A stretch of 64,000 bases of DNA from positions 62,001 to 126,000 of the forward strand of contig CAITUP010000099.1 in NCBI GenBank assembly GCA_903895595.1, read 5' to 3'. A program made the position numbers and the translations under genes. The notes under the pieces were generated by a model. That model searched no databases and was not told the origin of the DNA. It saw nothing but the letters and a program-made list of their open reading frames with translations. This DNA is from an uncultured Acetobacteraceae bacterium. GTDB lineage: Bacteria; Pseudomonadota; Alphaproteobacteria; Acetobacterales; Acetobacteraceae. Positions 1 through 7,767 of this stretch are shown here, in pieces. The first letter of the stretch is position 1. The number at the start of each line of letters is the position of its first letter.

Positions 1-143
1 CGGGCGCGCAGCAGCACTTTCTCGACCTTTGCCGCATGCTGGATGAGCCATCGCCGGCCGAGGCCGGCCCCGCCGGAGCGTTTTATTGCTTCGAGCGAGG
101 TGCCACAAAGGCCAGCGGCGGCAAGCCGGTTTTCAGCCCTTGA
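1..143 (+). pseudogene. C-terminally truncated MmeI-type DNA methyltransferase fragment
   Basis: Reading from base 3, an open frame of 46 codons enters from outside the window and ends at TGA 141-143. It begins with a GAQQHFLDLC stretch, followed by PSPAEA and FYCFERGATK. This pattern is typical of the N-terminal part of large class I SAM-dependent DNA methyltransferases of the MmeI / type IIG kind, where the frame would normally continue for several hundred residues. Here it is lost just after the conserved glycine pair and replaced by a short unrelated tail. I read it as the remnant of a restriction-modification or defence gene. The 5' end and any further remains lie outside the window. Family recognition is from memory of the motif order, not from a search. 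Confidence 0.6.
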
Positions 144-465
144 CCCTCTCGCCCGCACCCAGCGAAGGGCACTGGTGCCGTTTCGCGGCAAGCCCCGGCC
201 AGGGTGTCATTTGGATATTGCGCCGACAGTGACCGGGACGTGGTGGCGGCTGACTTTGCTGGGGCGTAGGGACGTGTGCCGACCCGATCCCAAGTGCCCT
301 CACCATTGACGCTCGACCGCGTGATAAACCGTCATGCCGACGCAGGTCGGCATGACGAGGAGGGGCCGCCGCCCATCGCTGACCGCCATGCAGCAATACC
401 CGCGCCGCGCTGGTGCCGGCACGGACGAGCGTGCTCGATAGCCGCCTATCGGGAGGAAACTGCTA
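144..465. other. Intergenic stretch without a recognisable gene
   Basis: Between the methyltransferase remnant and the MFS gene I see no convincing coding frame; the short frames on both strands have no recognisable content. It holds a perfect small palindrome (330-357, listed separately) and, at its right end, the ribosome binding site of the next gene (GGGAGGAAA, 451-459). Confidence 0.5.
330..357. repeat. Perfect short palindrome, likely interspersed repeat
   Basis: CGTCATGCCGAC (330-341) is followed by a four-base loop and its exact reverse complement (346-357). The outer sequence CGTCATG...CATGACG matches the outer ends of the larger palindrome at 42799-42878, which suggests both belong to a class of dispersed palindromic repeats. 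There is no T-run, so it is not a typical intrinsic terminator. Confidence 0.6.
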
Positions 466-1698
466 TTGACCATCGTGCGACGCACGCCACCGACCGGCGC
501 CCCTTCGCCGGTGCGGCGCTTGCTGCGACCGGAATTCGCTGATTTCTGGCGTCTCTGGTCCGTCGGGCTGGTGGTCTTCGTCGTCCGCTGGCTGGAAACC
601 GTAGCCGTGGGCGTGGTGGTCTACGAGCGCACCAACTCCGCCTTCCTGGTCTCCATGATGACGATGCTGCGGCTGCTGCCCATGGGCCTGTTGGGCGCCT
701 TCCTCGGCGCCTGGGCGGAGCGGATCGAGCGGCGCAGCACGCTGATCGGGGTCGTGATCCTGATGGGCGTCAACTCCACCATACTGGGCGCCCTTGCGTA
801 CACCGGGCACCTGGAAGTCTGGCACCTCGCGCTGTCCAGCTTCATGAACGGTCTCGGCTGGGCCACCGACAACCCCGTGCGCCGGGTGATGATCGGAGAG
901 GTCGTGGGCGCCGAAGCCATGGGCACGGCCATGTCGCTGGACGCCGGTGCCAACAATGCCAGCCGGATGGTGGGCCCGACGATCGGCGGACTCGTGCTGG
1001 CGTATGTGGGAATCGAGGGCGCCTTCGCCGTCAGCGTCGTCCTCTATGCCCTGGCACTGGTTGCCGCGCTGCGTATCCGCTTTCGCGACACGCGATCGGC
1101 CAATCCTGCCGCCGTCCTGGCGCGCATCGCCGAGGGGTTGCGGCTTGTTCGCGGCGACCGGCGTCTGATCGGCACCCTCGCGGTCACCGTGATCTACAAC
1201 ATCTTTGCCTGGCCTTTCACCGCCATGATCCCCGTCATCGGCCGCGACCGGCTCGGCCTGGGGCCCGAGGGCGTAGGCGTCCTCGCCAGCCTGGACGGAA
1301 TCGGCGCTTTCGCCGGCGCGATGCTGCTGGCGATATGCCTGAAGCCGGCATGGTACGCCCGCGCCTATCTGTGGGGCGTGAACACCTACATGGTCATGCT
1401 GATCGTGTTCGCTCTGGTGCCCTACAGCCCGGTCGCGGGAGCGGCATTGCTGTTCACCGGGTTCGGCGGCGCCGGGTTCTCCACCATGCAGGCGACATTG
1501 GTCTATCTGGCGGCGCCGCCGGAAATGCGGTCCCGCATTCTGGGCGTCCTCTCCGTCTGCATCGGCACCGGCCCCATCGGCTTCGTCTGGCTCGGTCTGC
1601 TGGCCGACGCCATCGGGGCGCACTGGGCGACCGCGGCAAACGGCGCCGTGGGGCTGCTGGCGATGGTGCTTACACGGAAGCTGTGGCGGGCGATTTGA
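466..1698 (+). CDS. MFS transporter, 12-TM exporter-like
   Basis: The 410-residue hydrophobic protein has the alternating membrane segments and GxxLGxxxER-type loop of major facilitator permeases (LGAFLGAWAERIERRS near residues 70-88). It most resembles the MFS_3 / EntS-like efflux group, so proton-driven export of a small molecule is likely; the substrate is unknown. The start is a TTG at 466, chosen because a strong Shine-Dalgarno (GGGAGGAAA) sits seven bases upstream and no ATG precedes the first membrane segment. The 3' end overlaps the convergent ferritin-like gene by 29 bases. Confidence 0.8.
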   Translation: MTIVRRTPPTGAPSPVRRLLRPEFADFWRLWSVGLVVFVVRWLETVAVGVVVYERTNSAFLVSMMTMLRLLPMGLLGAFLGAWAERIERRSTLIGVVILMGVNSTILGALAYTGHLEVWHLALSSFMNGLGWATDNPVRRVMIGEVVGAEAMGTAMSLDAGANNASRMVGPTIGGLVLAYVGIEGAFAVSVVLYALALVAALRIRFRDTRSANPAAVLARIAEGLRLVRGDRRLIGTLAVTVIYNIFAWPFTAMIPVIGRDRLGLGPEGVGVLASLDGIGAFAGAMLLAICLKPAWYARAYLWGVNTYMVMLIVFALVPYSPVAGAALLFTGFGGAGFSTMQATLVYLAAPPEMRSRILGVLSVCIGTGPIGFVWLGLLADAIGAHWATAANGAVGLLAMVLTRKLWRAI

Positions 1699-2497
1699 TG
1701 CCCGCACGCGGCCGGTTCAGCCACCACCAAGCCCCTTGAGCGGCGAGACTGGAGAGCCGCCCTTGGGTGGGGAGGCCGGCGGCCTTCAGCATCATTCGTG
1801 TTGCACGCTGGACGTGACCGATCCCGTAAAATCGCATCGTACCGGCCAGATACGCGCCGGAGCACCGAGCGCGGTCGTATTGGGCGGCGTGGGGCTCGTT
1901 GGCGCAGTGGTAGGCATAGGCCAATTCGTCGTCTTCGCCTTCTCCGGCGCGGCGCAAGACGGTGAGCAAGCGACGGATGTGCCCGACATGTTCCTGGGCT
2001 TGGTAGCGGCGCATGTGCTCGTAAAACAGCTTGTAGTGCCGGAACTCGTCGGCGGCGATGTGCCGGCACAGCTGTTTCAGCACCGGCTCCCGGCAGGCAT
2101 CGGCGAGGGCGGTGTAGTAGCTGGAGGTGCCGGTTTCGACCATGCAGCGCGCGACCAATTCCCCGGTGCGGGAGCCGCGCACGGATGTTTCGGCGTCCAG
2201 CGGCGGCTGATAGCCGGCGTTGAATCTGTCGCGGGCGGCTTCGAAATTCCAAGCGGGATCGGCGAGTTGGGCCCATCGCGCGAGCGCCTCCCCGTGCTGG
2301 ACTTCCTCATCGGCCCAACGGCCGATTTCCGCGCCGAACGCGGCGTCGCCTGCGAACACCCGCCACAAATAGGCGGCATAGGTTCGGCCATTCCGCTCCA
2401 CCAATGCCGCGGATTTGATAAGCGGCACGATCTCCGCCGACACTTCGGTCGCGTCGAAGCGGTCCCACGCGATGTCTTCCAGCTGCCAGTGCTTCAT
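1670..2497 (-). CDS. Ferritin-like diiron protein, unknown function
   Basis: The 275-residue protein carries carboxylate/histidine motifs of a four-helix ferritin-like diiron fold: DEEVQHGE near residue 85 and ADEFRHYK near residue 150, with a further glutamate in VETGTSSYY near 120. Relatives include rubrerythrin-like, acyl-ACP desaturase-like and COQ7-like oxidases, so an oxygen- or peroxide-handling oxidoreductase is plausible, but the reaction cannot be set from sequence. It is transcribed away from ahcY and converges on the MFS gene, overlapping its 3' end by 29 bases. The C-terminal 60 residues are basic and lack ferritin motifs. Confidence 0.65.
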   Translation of the reverse strand: MKHWQLEDIAWDRFDATEVSAEIVPLIKSAALVERNGRTYAAYLWRVFAGDAAFGAEIGRWADEEVQHGEALARWAQLADPAWNFEAARDRFNAGYQPPLDAETSVRGSRTGELVARCMVETGTSSYYTALADACREPVLKQLCRHIAADEFRHYKLFYEHMRRYQAQEHVGHIRRLLTVLRRAGEGEDDELAYAYHCANEPHAAQYDRARCSGAYLAGTMRFYGIGHVQRATRMMLKAAGLPTQGRLSSLAAQGAWWWLNRPRAGIKSPATASV

Positions 2498-2614
2498 TGT
2501 TCTGCTCGCATGGAGGTTGGCCCTCGCTGACTCTGCACGATCGTAACATGAGGTTTCAAATGGATTAGTGCAACGTTCGGTATCTGCCTCCGTACGGAGA
2601 ATGCTCTTGCAAAC

Positions 2615-2630
2615 ATGCAGATATCTTTAT
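2615..2630. promoter_or_regulatory. Putative SahR-type (ArsR family) operator upstream of ahcY
   Basis: ATGCAGATATCTTTAT is an imperfect palindrome centred on GATATC, about 45 bases before the ahcY start. Alphaproteobacterial methionine-cycle genes are often preceded by a palindrome close to ATAAAGATATCTTTAT, bound by ArsR-family regulators that respond to S-adenosylhomocysteine. The site differs from that remembered consensus only at two adjacent left-arm bases. No regulator gene is in the window. Confidence 0.5.
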
Positions 2631-2675
2631 ATAGGCTCGCCAGCCGAATTTTCCCGGTTTCAGGAGCGCGCAAGT

Positions 2676-3977
2676 ATGGCCGACACGCATGACTACAAGG
2701 TCAAAGACATCTCTCTGGCCGAGTGGGGCCGCAAGGAAATCTCCATGGCCGAGGACGAAATGCCCGGCCTGATGGCCATCCGCGAAGAATTCGGCAAATC
2801 GCAGCCGCTGAAGGGCGCGCGCATCGCCGGCTGCCTACACATGACCATCCAGACCGCCGTGCTGATCGAGACGCTGACTGCCCTCGGCGCCACCGTGCGC
2901 TGGTCGTCGTGCAACATCTTCTCGACCCAGGACCATGCCGCCGCCGGCGTCGCCGCTGCGGGCACCCCCGTTTTCGCCTGGAAGGGCCTGAACGAGGAAG
3001 AATTCTGGTGGTGCATCGAGCAGACGGTGAAGGGCCCCGACGGCTGGACGCCCAACATGATCCTCGATGACGGCGGCGACCTGACCGTGCTGATGCACGA
3101 CAAGTACCCCGAGATGCTGAAGGACGTGAAAGGCATCTCCGAGGAAACCACGACCGGCGTGCACCGCCTGTGGGACATGGCCAAGGCCGGCAAGCTGCTG
3201 ACCCCCGCCATCAACGTGAACGACAGCGTCACCAAGTCGAAATTCGACAATCTGTACGGCTGCCGTGAGTCGCTGGTGGATGGCATCCGCCGTGGCACCG
3301 ACGTGATGATGGCCGGCAAGATCGCCGTCGTGAACGGCTTCGGCGACGTGGGCAAAGGGTCCGCCGCGTCGCTGCGCAATGCCGGCTGCCGCGTGATGGT
3401 GACCGAGATCGACCCGATCTGCGCCCTGCAGGCGGCGATGGAAGGCTATGAGGTCGTGACGATGGACGACGCCGCCCCGCGCGGCGACATTTTCGTCACC
3501 GCCACCGGCAATGTCGACGTGATCACCATCGATCACATGCGCGCCATGAAGCACCGCGCCATCGTCTGCAACATCGGGCACTTCGACTCCGAGATTCAGA
3601 TCGACGCGCTGCGCAATTACAAATGGGACAACGTGAAACCGCAGGTCGATGAGGTCGTCTTCCCCGACAACAAGCGCCTGATCGTGCTGTCGGAAGGCCG
3701 CCTGGTGAACCTGGGCAATGCGACCGGTCATCCCAGCTTCGTCATGAGTGCGAGTTTCAGCAACCAGGTACTCGCCCAGATCGAGCTGTACAATGCGCCG
3801 GCGGGCCAGTACAAGACCGACACGGTCTACACGCTGCCGAAGCACCTGGATGAGAAAGTCGCGGCCCTGCACCTCGCGAAAGTGGGAGCCAAACTCACGC
3901 AATTGTCACCCAAGCAGGCCGAGTACCTCGGTATCGGCGCACGAGGCCCGTTCAAGCACGACCTGTACCGCTACTGA
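2676..3977 (+). CDS. ahcY: Adenosylhomocysteinase
   Basis: This enzyme hydrolyses S-adenosylhomocysteine to adenosine and homocysteine, clearing the inhibitor left by SAM-dependent methylation. The 433-residue protein matches the family along its length. Visible features are the N-terminal substrate domain ([20 protein letters not shown] near residue 48), the NAD-binding loop NGFGDVGKG near 220, NIGHFDSEI near 305, and the C-terminal KHDLYRY that closes over a neighbouring active site. I start at ATG 2676, preceded by AGGAG at 2662, rather than the longer frame from 2568, whose extra 36 residues do not fit the family. An SAH-type operator lies just upstream. Confidence 0.97.
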   Translation: MADTHDYKVKDISLAEWGRKEISMAEDEMPGLMAIREEFGKSQPLKGARIAGCLHMTIQTAVLIETLTALGATVRWSSCNIFSTQDHAAAGVAAAGTPVFAWKGLNEEEFWWCIEQTVKGPDGWTPNMILDDGGDLTVLMHDKYPEMLKDVKGISEETTTGVHRLWDMAKAGKLLTPAINVNDSVTKSKFDNLYGCRESLVDGIRRGTDVMMAGKIAVVNGFGDVGKGSAASLRNAGCRVMVTEIDPICALQAAMEGYEVVTMDDAAPRGDIFVTATGNVDVITIDHMRAMKHRAIVCNIGHFDSEIQIDALRNYKWDNVKPQVDEVVFPDNKRLIVLSEGRLVNLGNATGHPSFVMSASFSNQVLAQIELYNAPAGQYKTDTVYTLPKHLDEKVAALHLAKVGAKLTQLSPKQAEYLGIGARGPFKHDLYRY

Positions 3978-3993
3978 TCGTCACCATCACGAA

Positions 3994-4027
3994 CGCCGCC
4001 GCTGGGCTTAGACCCCCAACGGCGGCG
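3994..4027. terminator. Hairpin between convergent ahcY and gshA
   Basis: A 13-base arm (3994-4006, CGCCGCCGCTGGG) pairs with 4015-4027 with one mismatch and an 8-base loop. It lies between the stop codons of two convergent genes, the expected place for a bidirectional terminator. A T-tract is lacking on both sides, so it may be a transcript-end hairpin rather than a classical intrinsic terminator. Confidence 0.5.
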
Positions 4028-4042
4028 ATCCATTTCACCCCG

Positions 4043-5422
4043 TCAGATCGCCGCCTCGGCGAAAATCCGGGTAACGTCCCCACCCCAAACATCGCGATAC
4101 CGGCCCAGCCAGTATTCCGCCTGCGTCGGCGCCCCGGCCGCGATTTCCACGAGCGGATCGAGGTAGACCGCCTCGGTCTCCCCCGCCGCATTCAACCGCC
4201 CGCGCGCATTCAGCCCATCCCGAGCAATGGCCACGACATCCCGCGCCAGTTCGCGCAAGGTCCGGCCTCTCCAGGTCGTCGCCAGCCCCAGTTCCGGCAC
4301 CGCCGCCCGCATCGCGTTCGCGTCTTCCCACCCGGCCCCGCGCAGCAGCGCCTCGGCCGCCGTCAACGCGGCATCGTCGTAGAGCAGCCCGACCCACAGC
4401 GCCGACTGCGCCAGCATCATATCCGGCCGACCCGCATCGGCCCCGCGCATCTCCAGGAACCGCTTGATCCGCACGTCGGTAAACACCGTCGTCACATGAT
4501 CCGCGAAATCCCCGATTGTCGGTTCCGCCCCGGTTTCGGCATGCAGCTTGCCGTTCATGTAATCCCGGAACGACCGCCCCGCGACGTCGATATAGCGCCC
4601 CGCTCGGTAGACGAAATACATCGGCACCTCGTCAACCATCCAGCGCGCGTAGCGTTCGAACCCGAATCCGTCTTCGAACATCACCTGGGGAATGCCCGAT
4701 CGCTGATTGTCCGTATCGGTCCAAACCCGCGCGCGGTTGGACAGCAGCCCGTTCGGCTTGCCTTCCACGAACGGCGAGTTCGCGAACAGCGCCGTCGCGA
4801 GCGGCTGCAGCAAAAGCGACACCCGCAGCTTGCGGACCATGTCCTGTTCCGACGCGTAGTCCAGATTGACCTGCACAGTGCAGGTCCGGGTCATCATGTC
4901 CAACCCGAGCGATCCGACCAGCGGCATGTAACGGCGCATGATGGCGTAGCGGCCTTTGGGCATCCAGGGCATCGCCGCCCGAGTCGCGACCGGATGGAAG
5001 CCCAGCGGCGCGAACCCGACCCGCAGCGGCGCCGCCACCGCGCGCACCTGCTCGAAGTGCCAATCGAACTCGGCCTTGGCGTCGTGCAGCGTTTCCAGCG
5101 GCGCGCCCGACAGCTCCAATTGGCCGGCAGGCTCGAGCGACACCGATGCCCCACCCTGCTTCAATCCGATGACGTTATCGCCATCCATGATCGGTTCGGC
5201 CTCATAGCGCCCCAGCCCCGCCAGCATGTCGCGAATCGAGCCCGGTTGCCCGTCTGTCGGCAGGTACGGCGGCGTGGCGAGGTCGTCCAGCCGAAAGCCG
5301 AACTTCTCATGTTCCGTTCCGATGCGGAATGCCGCCGCCGGCTTACCGCCGACCGCGAGGTGATCCGCCATCTGTTGGATCGACGTGAGGGGGGTCGCGT
5401 CGCCGTCTCCAGGGTTGGACAT
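4043..5422 (-). CDS. gshA: Glutamate-cysteine ligase, plant/proteobacterial type
   Basis: This enzyme catalyses the first step of glutathione synthesis, ATP-dependent ligation of L-glutamate and L-cysteine. The 459-residue length and motifs fit the plant-like (class 3) GCS family used by alphaproteobacteria: FRIGTEHEKFGF near residue 36, QLELSGAPLETLHD near 103, and the TCTVQVNLDYASE segment near 190. The ATG at 5422 gives the usual short leader before the ligase core. It converges with ahcY, and its start is 35 bases from the 3' end of rsmE, which lies upstream on the same strand; the two could be cotranscribed. Confidence 0.93.
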   Translation of the reverse strand: MSNPGDGDATPLTSIQQMADHLAVGGKPAAAFRIGTEHEKFGFRLDDLATPPYLPTDGQPGSIRDMLAGLGRYEAEPIMDGDNVIGLKQGGASVSLEPAGQLELSGAPLETLHDAKAEFDWHFEQVRAVAAPLRVGFAPLGFHPVATRAAMPWMPKGRYAIMRRYMPLVGSLGLDMMTRTCTVQVNLDYASEQDMVRKLRVSLLLQPLATALFANSPFVEGKPNGLLSNRARVWTDTDNQRSGIPQVMFEDGFGFERYARWMVDEVPMYFVYRAGRYIDVAGRSFRDYMNGKLHAETGAEPTIGDFADHVTTVFTDVRIKRFLEMRGADAGRPDMMLAQSALWVGLLYDDAALTAAEALLRGAGWEDANAMRAAVPELGLATTWRGRTLRELARDVVAIARDGLNARGRLNAAGETEAVYLDPLVEIAAGAPTQAEYWLGRYRDVWGGDVTRIFAEAAI

Positions 5423-5457
5423 ATTCTTCCCAAACGTCTCGATTGAAGGTCAGCGTA

Positions 5458-6165
5458 TTAGCGGTTGCCGGACGACCGCAACACGGCCAAGCCCGCCAGA
5501 CAAGCGGTCTCGGCCCGTAGCACGCGGGGACCAAGGCTCACGGGCGCTACAAACTGGTATCGGCGCAGCACGTCAAGCTCCTGTGGGGTAAACCCGCCTT
5601 CGGGACCGACCAGCAGGCCGCAAGGACCCGACACGCTGGCGACGGGCGCGGCATCCGCCCGCTCGATCGCCGCGAACAACGGGCGTTCGGTTGGCCAGCC
5701 GATCAGCAGATCGCCCAACGCCTTAGGCGGGCGAACATCCGGGACCGTCAGCCGTTCGCATTGCTCCGCCGCTTCGATGGCAATCGCCCGCAGCCGCCCA
5801 TCGTTGACGCGCGATGCGTTGGTCCGGTCGGTGATGACCGGCTGAATGACCGACGCGCCCAATTCCGTCGCTTTCTGGACGACCAGATCGGTCGTATCGC
5901 GTTTCAGCAGCGCGAAGACCAGCCACAGATCGTCCTCGTCCGCCTGGGCCCGCAGCTGCGCGTCCAACCGAAACCCCACGCTGTCGCGCCGGAGCGTCGA
6001 GATACGCGCCCGCCACTCCCCGTCCTGCCCGTTGAACACGCACACCTCGTCGCCCACCCGCTTCCGGATGACGCTCCCGAGGTAATGGGCCTGCTCGGCG
6101 CTGCCGGCGACCTCGGCCGCTGGCGTCAAAGAGGGCGTCACGAAAAGGCGGGGGATAGTGGGCAT
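5458..6165 (-). CDS. rsmE: 16S rRNA m3U1498 methyltransferase
   Basis: RsmE methylates N3 of U1498 in 16S rRNA using SAM. The 235-residue protein has an N-terminal PUA-like domain (AHYLGSVIRKRVGDEV, about residues 27-42) and a C-terminal SPOUT knot with the GPEGGFTPQEL motif and the LGPRVLRAETA signature that forms the SAM pocket. I start at ATG 6165, giving MPTIPRLFV, the usual N-terminus; the longer upstream frame is only the antisense of ubiA. Its start lies back to back with ubiA, so divergent promoters share 6166-6222. Confidence 0.93.
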   Translation of the reverse strand: MPTIPRLFVTPSLTPAAEVAGSAEQAHYLGSVIRKRVGDEVCVFNGQDGEWRARISTLRRDSVGFRLDAQLRAQADEDDLWLVFALLKRDTTDLVVQKATELGASVIQPVITDRTNASRVNDGRLRAIAIEAAEQCERLTVPDVRPPKALGDLLIGWPTERPLFAAIERADAAPVASVSGPCGLLVGPEGGFTPQELDVLRRYQFVAPVSLGPRVLRAETACLAGLAVLRSSGNR

Positions 6166-6222
6166 GCGATGGATCGATGGTTTGCGGTTGACCGGGACGG
6201 TGCGGCGCGCACAGTAGCAGCA

Positions 6223-7122
6223 ATGAGCGCACATACCGATATCGTCGCGAACGGCTGGGTATCCCGGATGCCCGGAGCATGGCGCCCCTACTTGCTTTTG
6301 GCGCGGGTGGATCGCCCAATCGGCACCTGGCTGCTGTTTCTTCCGGGAACCTGGGGGATAACGCTGGCGGCCCCGACAATGGCGGAGGCGATTCGGCTGC
6401 TGCTGCTGTTCGGCGTCGGCAGCCTTGTGATGCGCGCCGCCGGCTGCGTCGTGAACGACCTCTGGGATCGCGATATCGATCGCCTCGTGGCCCGTACCGC
6501 CGGCCGTCCGCTGGCATCCGGCGCACTGAGGCCGCGCCACGCCTTGGCCTTTCTGGCCGCCTTGCTCGCCGTCGGCCTGGTCGTCCTCCTGCAACTCAAC
6601 CACTTGGCTCAGCTGCTCGGCGTCGGATCGCTCGTCCTCGTCGCACTATACCCTCTCGCCAAACGAATCACCTGGTGGCCGCAGCTGATCATGGGCTTCA
6701 CGTTCGGCTTCGGCGCCCCCATGGGCTATGCCGCCGCAACCGGGCATCTTGGGTCGGCCTGGGCGCTGATCTACGCCGCCGCGATCCTCTGGGATCTCGG
6801 CTTCGACACGATCTACGCCCACCAGGACCGGGAGGACGACGCCTTGATCGGTGTCAAATCCACCGCCCGCCTGTTCGGAGACCGCACCCGCCCCTTCCTG
6901 GCAGTCTGCTACCTGGGCTGCATCGCGATGCTGGCCTGCGCTGCCGCCACCACCGGCCTCAACACATGGTTCTACCCGATGCTGGCACTGCCCGCCTTCC
7001 TGCTGGCCCGTCAGGTGCTGTACCTGGATATCGACGACCCCGCCCGCTGCCTGAACCTTTTTCGCGCAAACCGGGAGGTCGGGTTGGCAGTCGCCTTGGC
7101 ACTCATCGTCGGCCGCCTATGA
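6223..7122 (+). CDS. ubiA: 4-hydroxybenzoate polyprenyltransferase
   Basis: This integral membrane prenyltransferase attaches the polyprenyl tail to 4-hydroxybenzoate in ubiquinone synthesis. The 299-residue protein has the two aspartate motifs that bind Mg-diphosphate: NDLWDRDID near residue 85 and DLGFDTIYAHQDREDD near 195, within about nine membrane segments. I chose ATG 6223 (MSAHTDIV) as it gives the normal length; an in-frame ATG at 6169 would add 18 residues and almost touch rsmE. The stop overlaps the next start (ATGA at 7119-7122), so the following methyltransferase is translationally coupled. Confidence 0.93.
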   Translation: MSAHTDIVANGWVSRMPGAWRPYLLLARVDRPIGTWLLFLPGTWGITLAAPTMAEAIRLLLLFGVGSLVMRAAGCVVNDLWDRDIDRLVARTAGRPLASGALRPRHALAFLAALLAVGLVVLLQLNHLAQLLGVGSLVLVALYPLAKRITWWPQLIMGFTFGFGAPMGYAAATGHLGSAWALIYAAAILWDLGFDTIYAHQDREDDALIGVKSTARLFGDRTRPFLAVCYLGCIAMLACAAATTGLNTWFYPMLALPAFLLARQVLYLDIDDPARCLNLFRANREVGLAVALALIVGRL

Positions 7123-7763
7123 CCGTCGACCTCGAGACTTTCATCCGAACCAACACCAAGCACGCTTACCCGGCGCTGGTGCCCGAAATCCCGCTATTTC
7201 TGACCGATATGATCACCCCGATCTGGCAGGCCACCGAGGTCTGGCTGGCGGAAAACAACGTCGCGCCCCCGTTCTGGGCCTTCGCCTGGCCCGGCAGCCA
7301 GGCCCTCGCTCGCCATATTCTCGACAACCCCAGCATGGTCGCCGGACGCCGAGTCCTGGATTTCGCCGCCGGTGGCGGCCTCGCCGCGATTGCCTGCAAG
7401 CTGACCGGTGCCACCCATGTCGAAGCGGCCGATATCGACCCCCTGGCCATGGCCGCGACCGCCATGAACGCCGCCCTAAATGGCGTAACGGTCGAAACCG
7501 CGAACGGCGACGTGGTCGGCGCCGCCTGCCGCTGGGACCTGATCGTCTGTGGCGACGTTTGCTACGAGGCGCCGATGACCGGCCACATCGTCCCCTGGCT
7601 GACCCGCATGGCCGCCAGCGCGGAGGTCTGGATCGCCGACCCCGGCCGGAACTACCTGCCCTCTGTCGGCTTATGGCCTTTTGCCCATTACGCGGTGCCC
7701 ACGCTCCTGGAGCTTGAGGACCGCACGGAACGCAACGTCACGCTTTACCGCGTCGAACCTTGA
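7119..7763 (+). CDS. Protein lysine methyltransferase, ETFB-KMT/METTL20-like
   Basis: A 214-residue class I SAM-dependent methyltransferase. The SAM loop is VLDFAAGGGLAAI near residue 78, followed by the acidic end of beta strand 2 (AADIDPLA). The ending DPGRNYLP near residue 175 is characteristic of the family that methylates lysines on the electron transfer flavoprotein beta subunit; older annotations call relatives nicotinamide N-methyltransferase-like. ETF as substrate is inferred from family only. It is coupled to ubiA by a four-base overlap and converges with the phoR-like gene 4 bases later. Confidence 0.75.
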   Translation: MTVDLETFIRTNTKHAYPALVPEIPLFLTDMITPIWQATEVWLAENNVAPPFWAFAWPGSQALARHILDNPSMVAGRRVLDFAAGGGLAAIACKLTGATHVEAADIDPLAMAATAMNAALNGVTVETANGDVVGAACRWDLIVCGDVCYEAPMTGHIVPWLTRMAASAEVWIADPGRNYLPSVGLWPFAHYAVPTLLELEDRTERNVTLYRVEP

Positions 7764-7767
7764 CCTA

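Noticed and set aside
463-1707. Long open frame antisense to the MFS gene
   Set aside because: Rich in H, G, Q and D without any domain; typical shadow of a high-GC gene in the opposite strand.
2835-3902. 355-codon frame antisense to ahcY
   Set aside because: Exact shadow of a fully recognised gene; no own ribosome binding site or homology.
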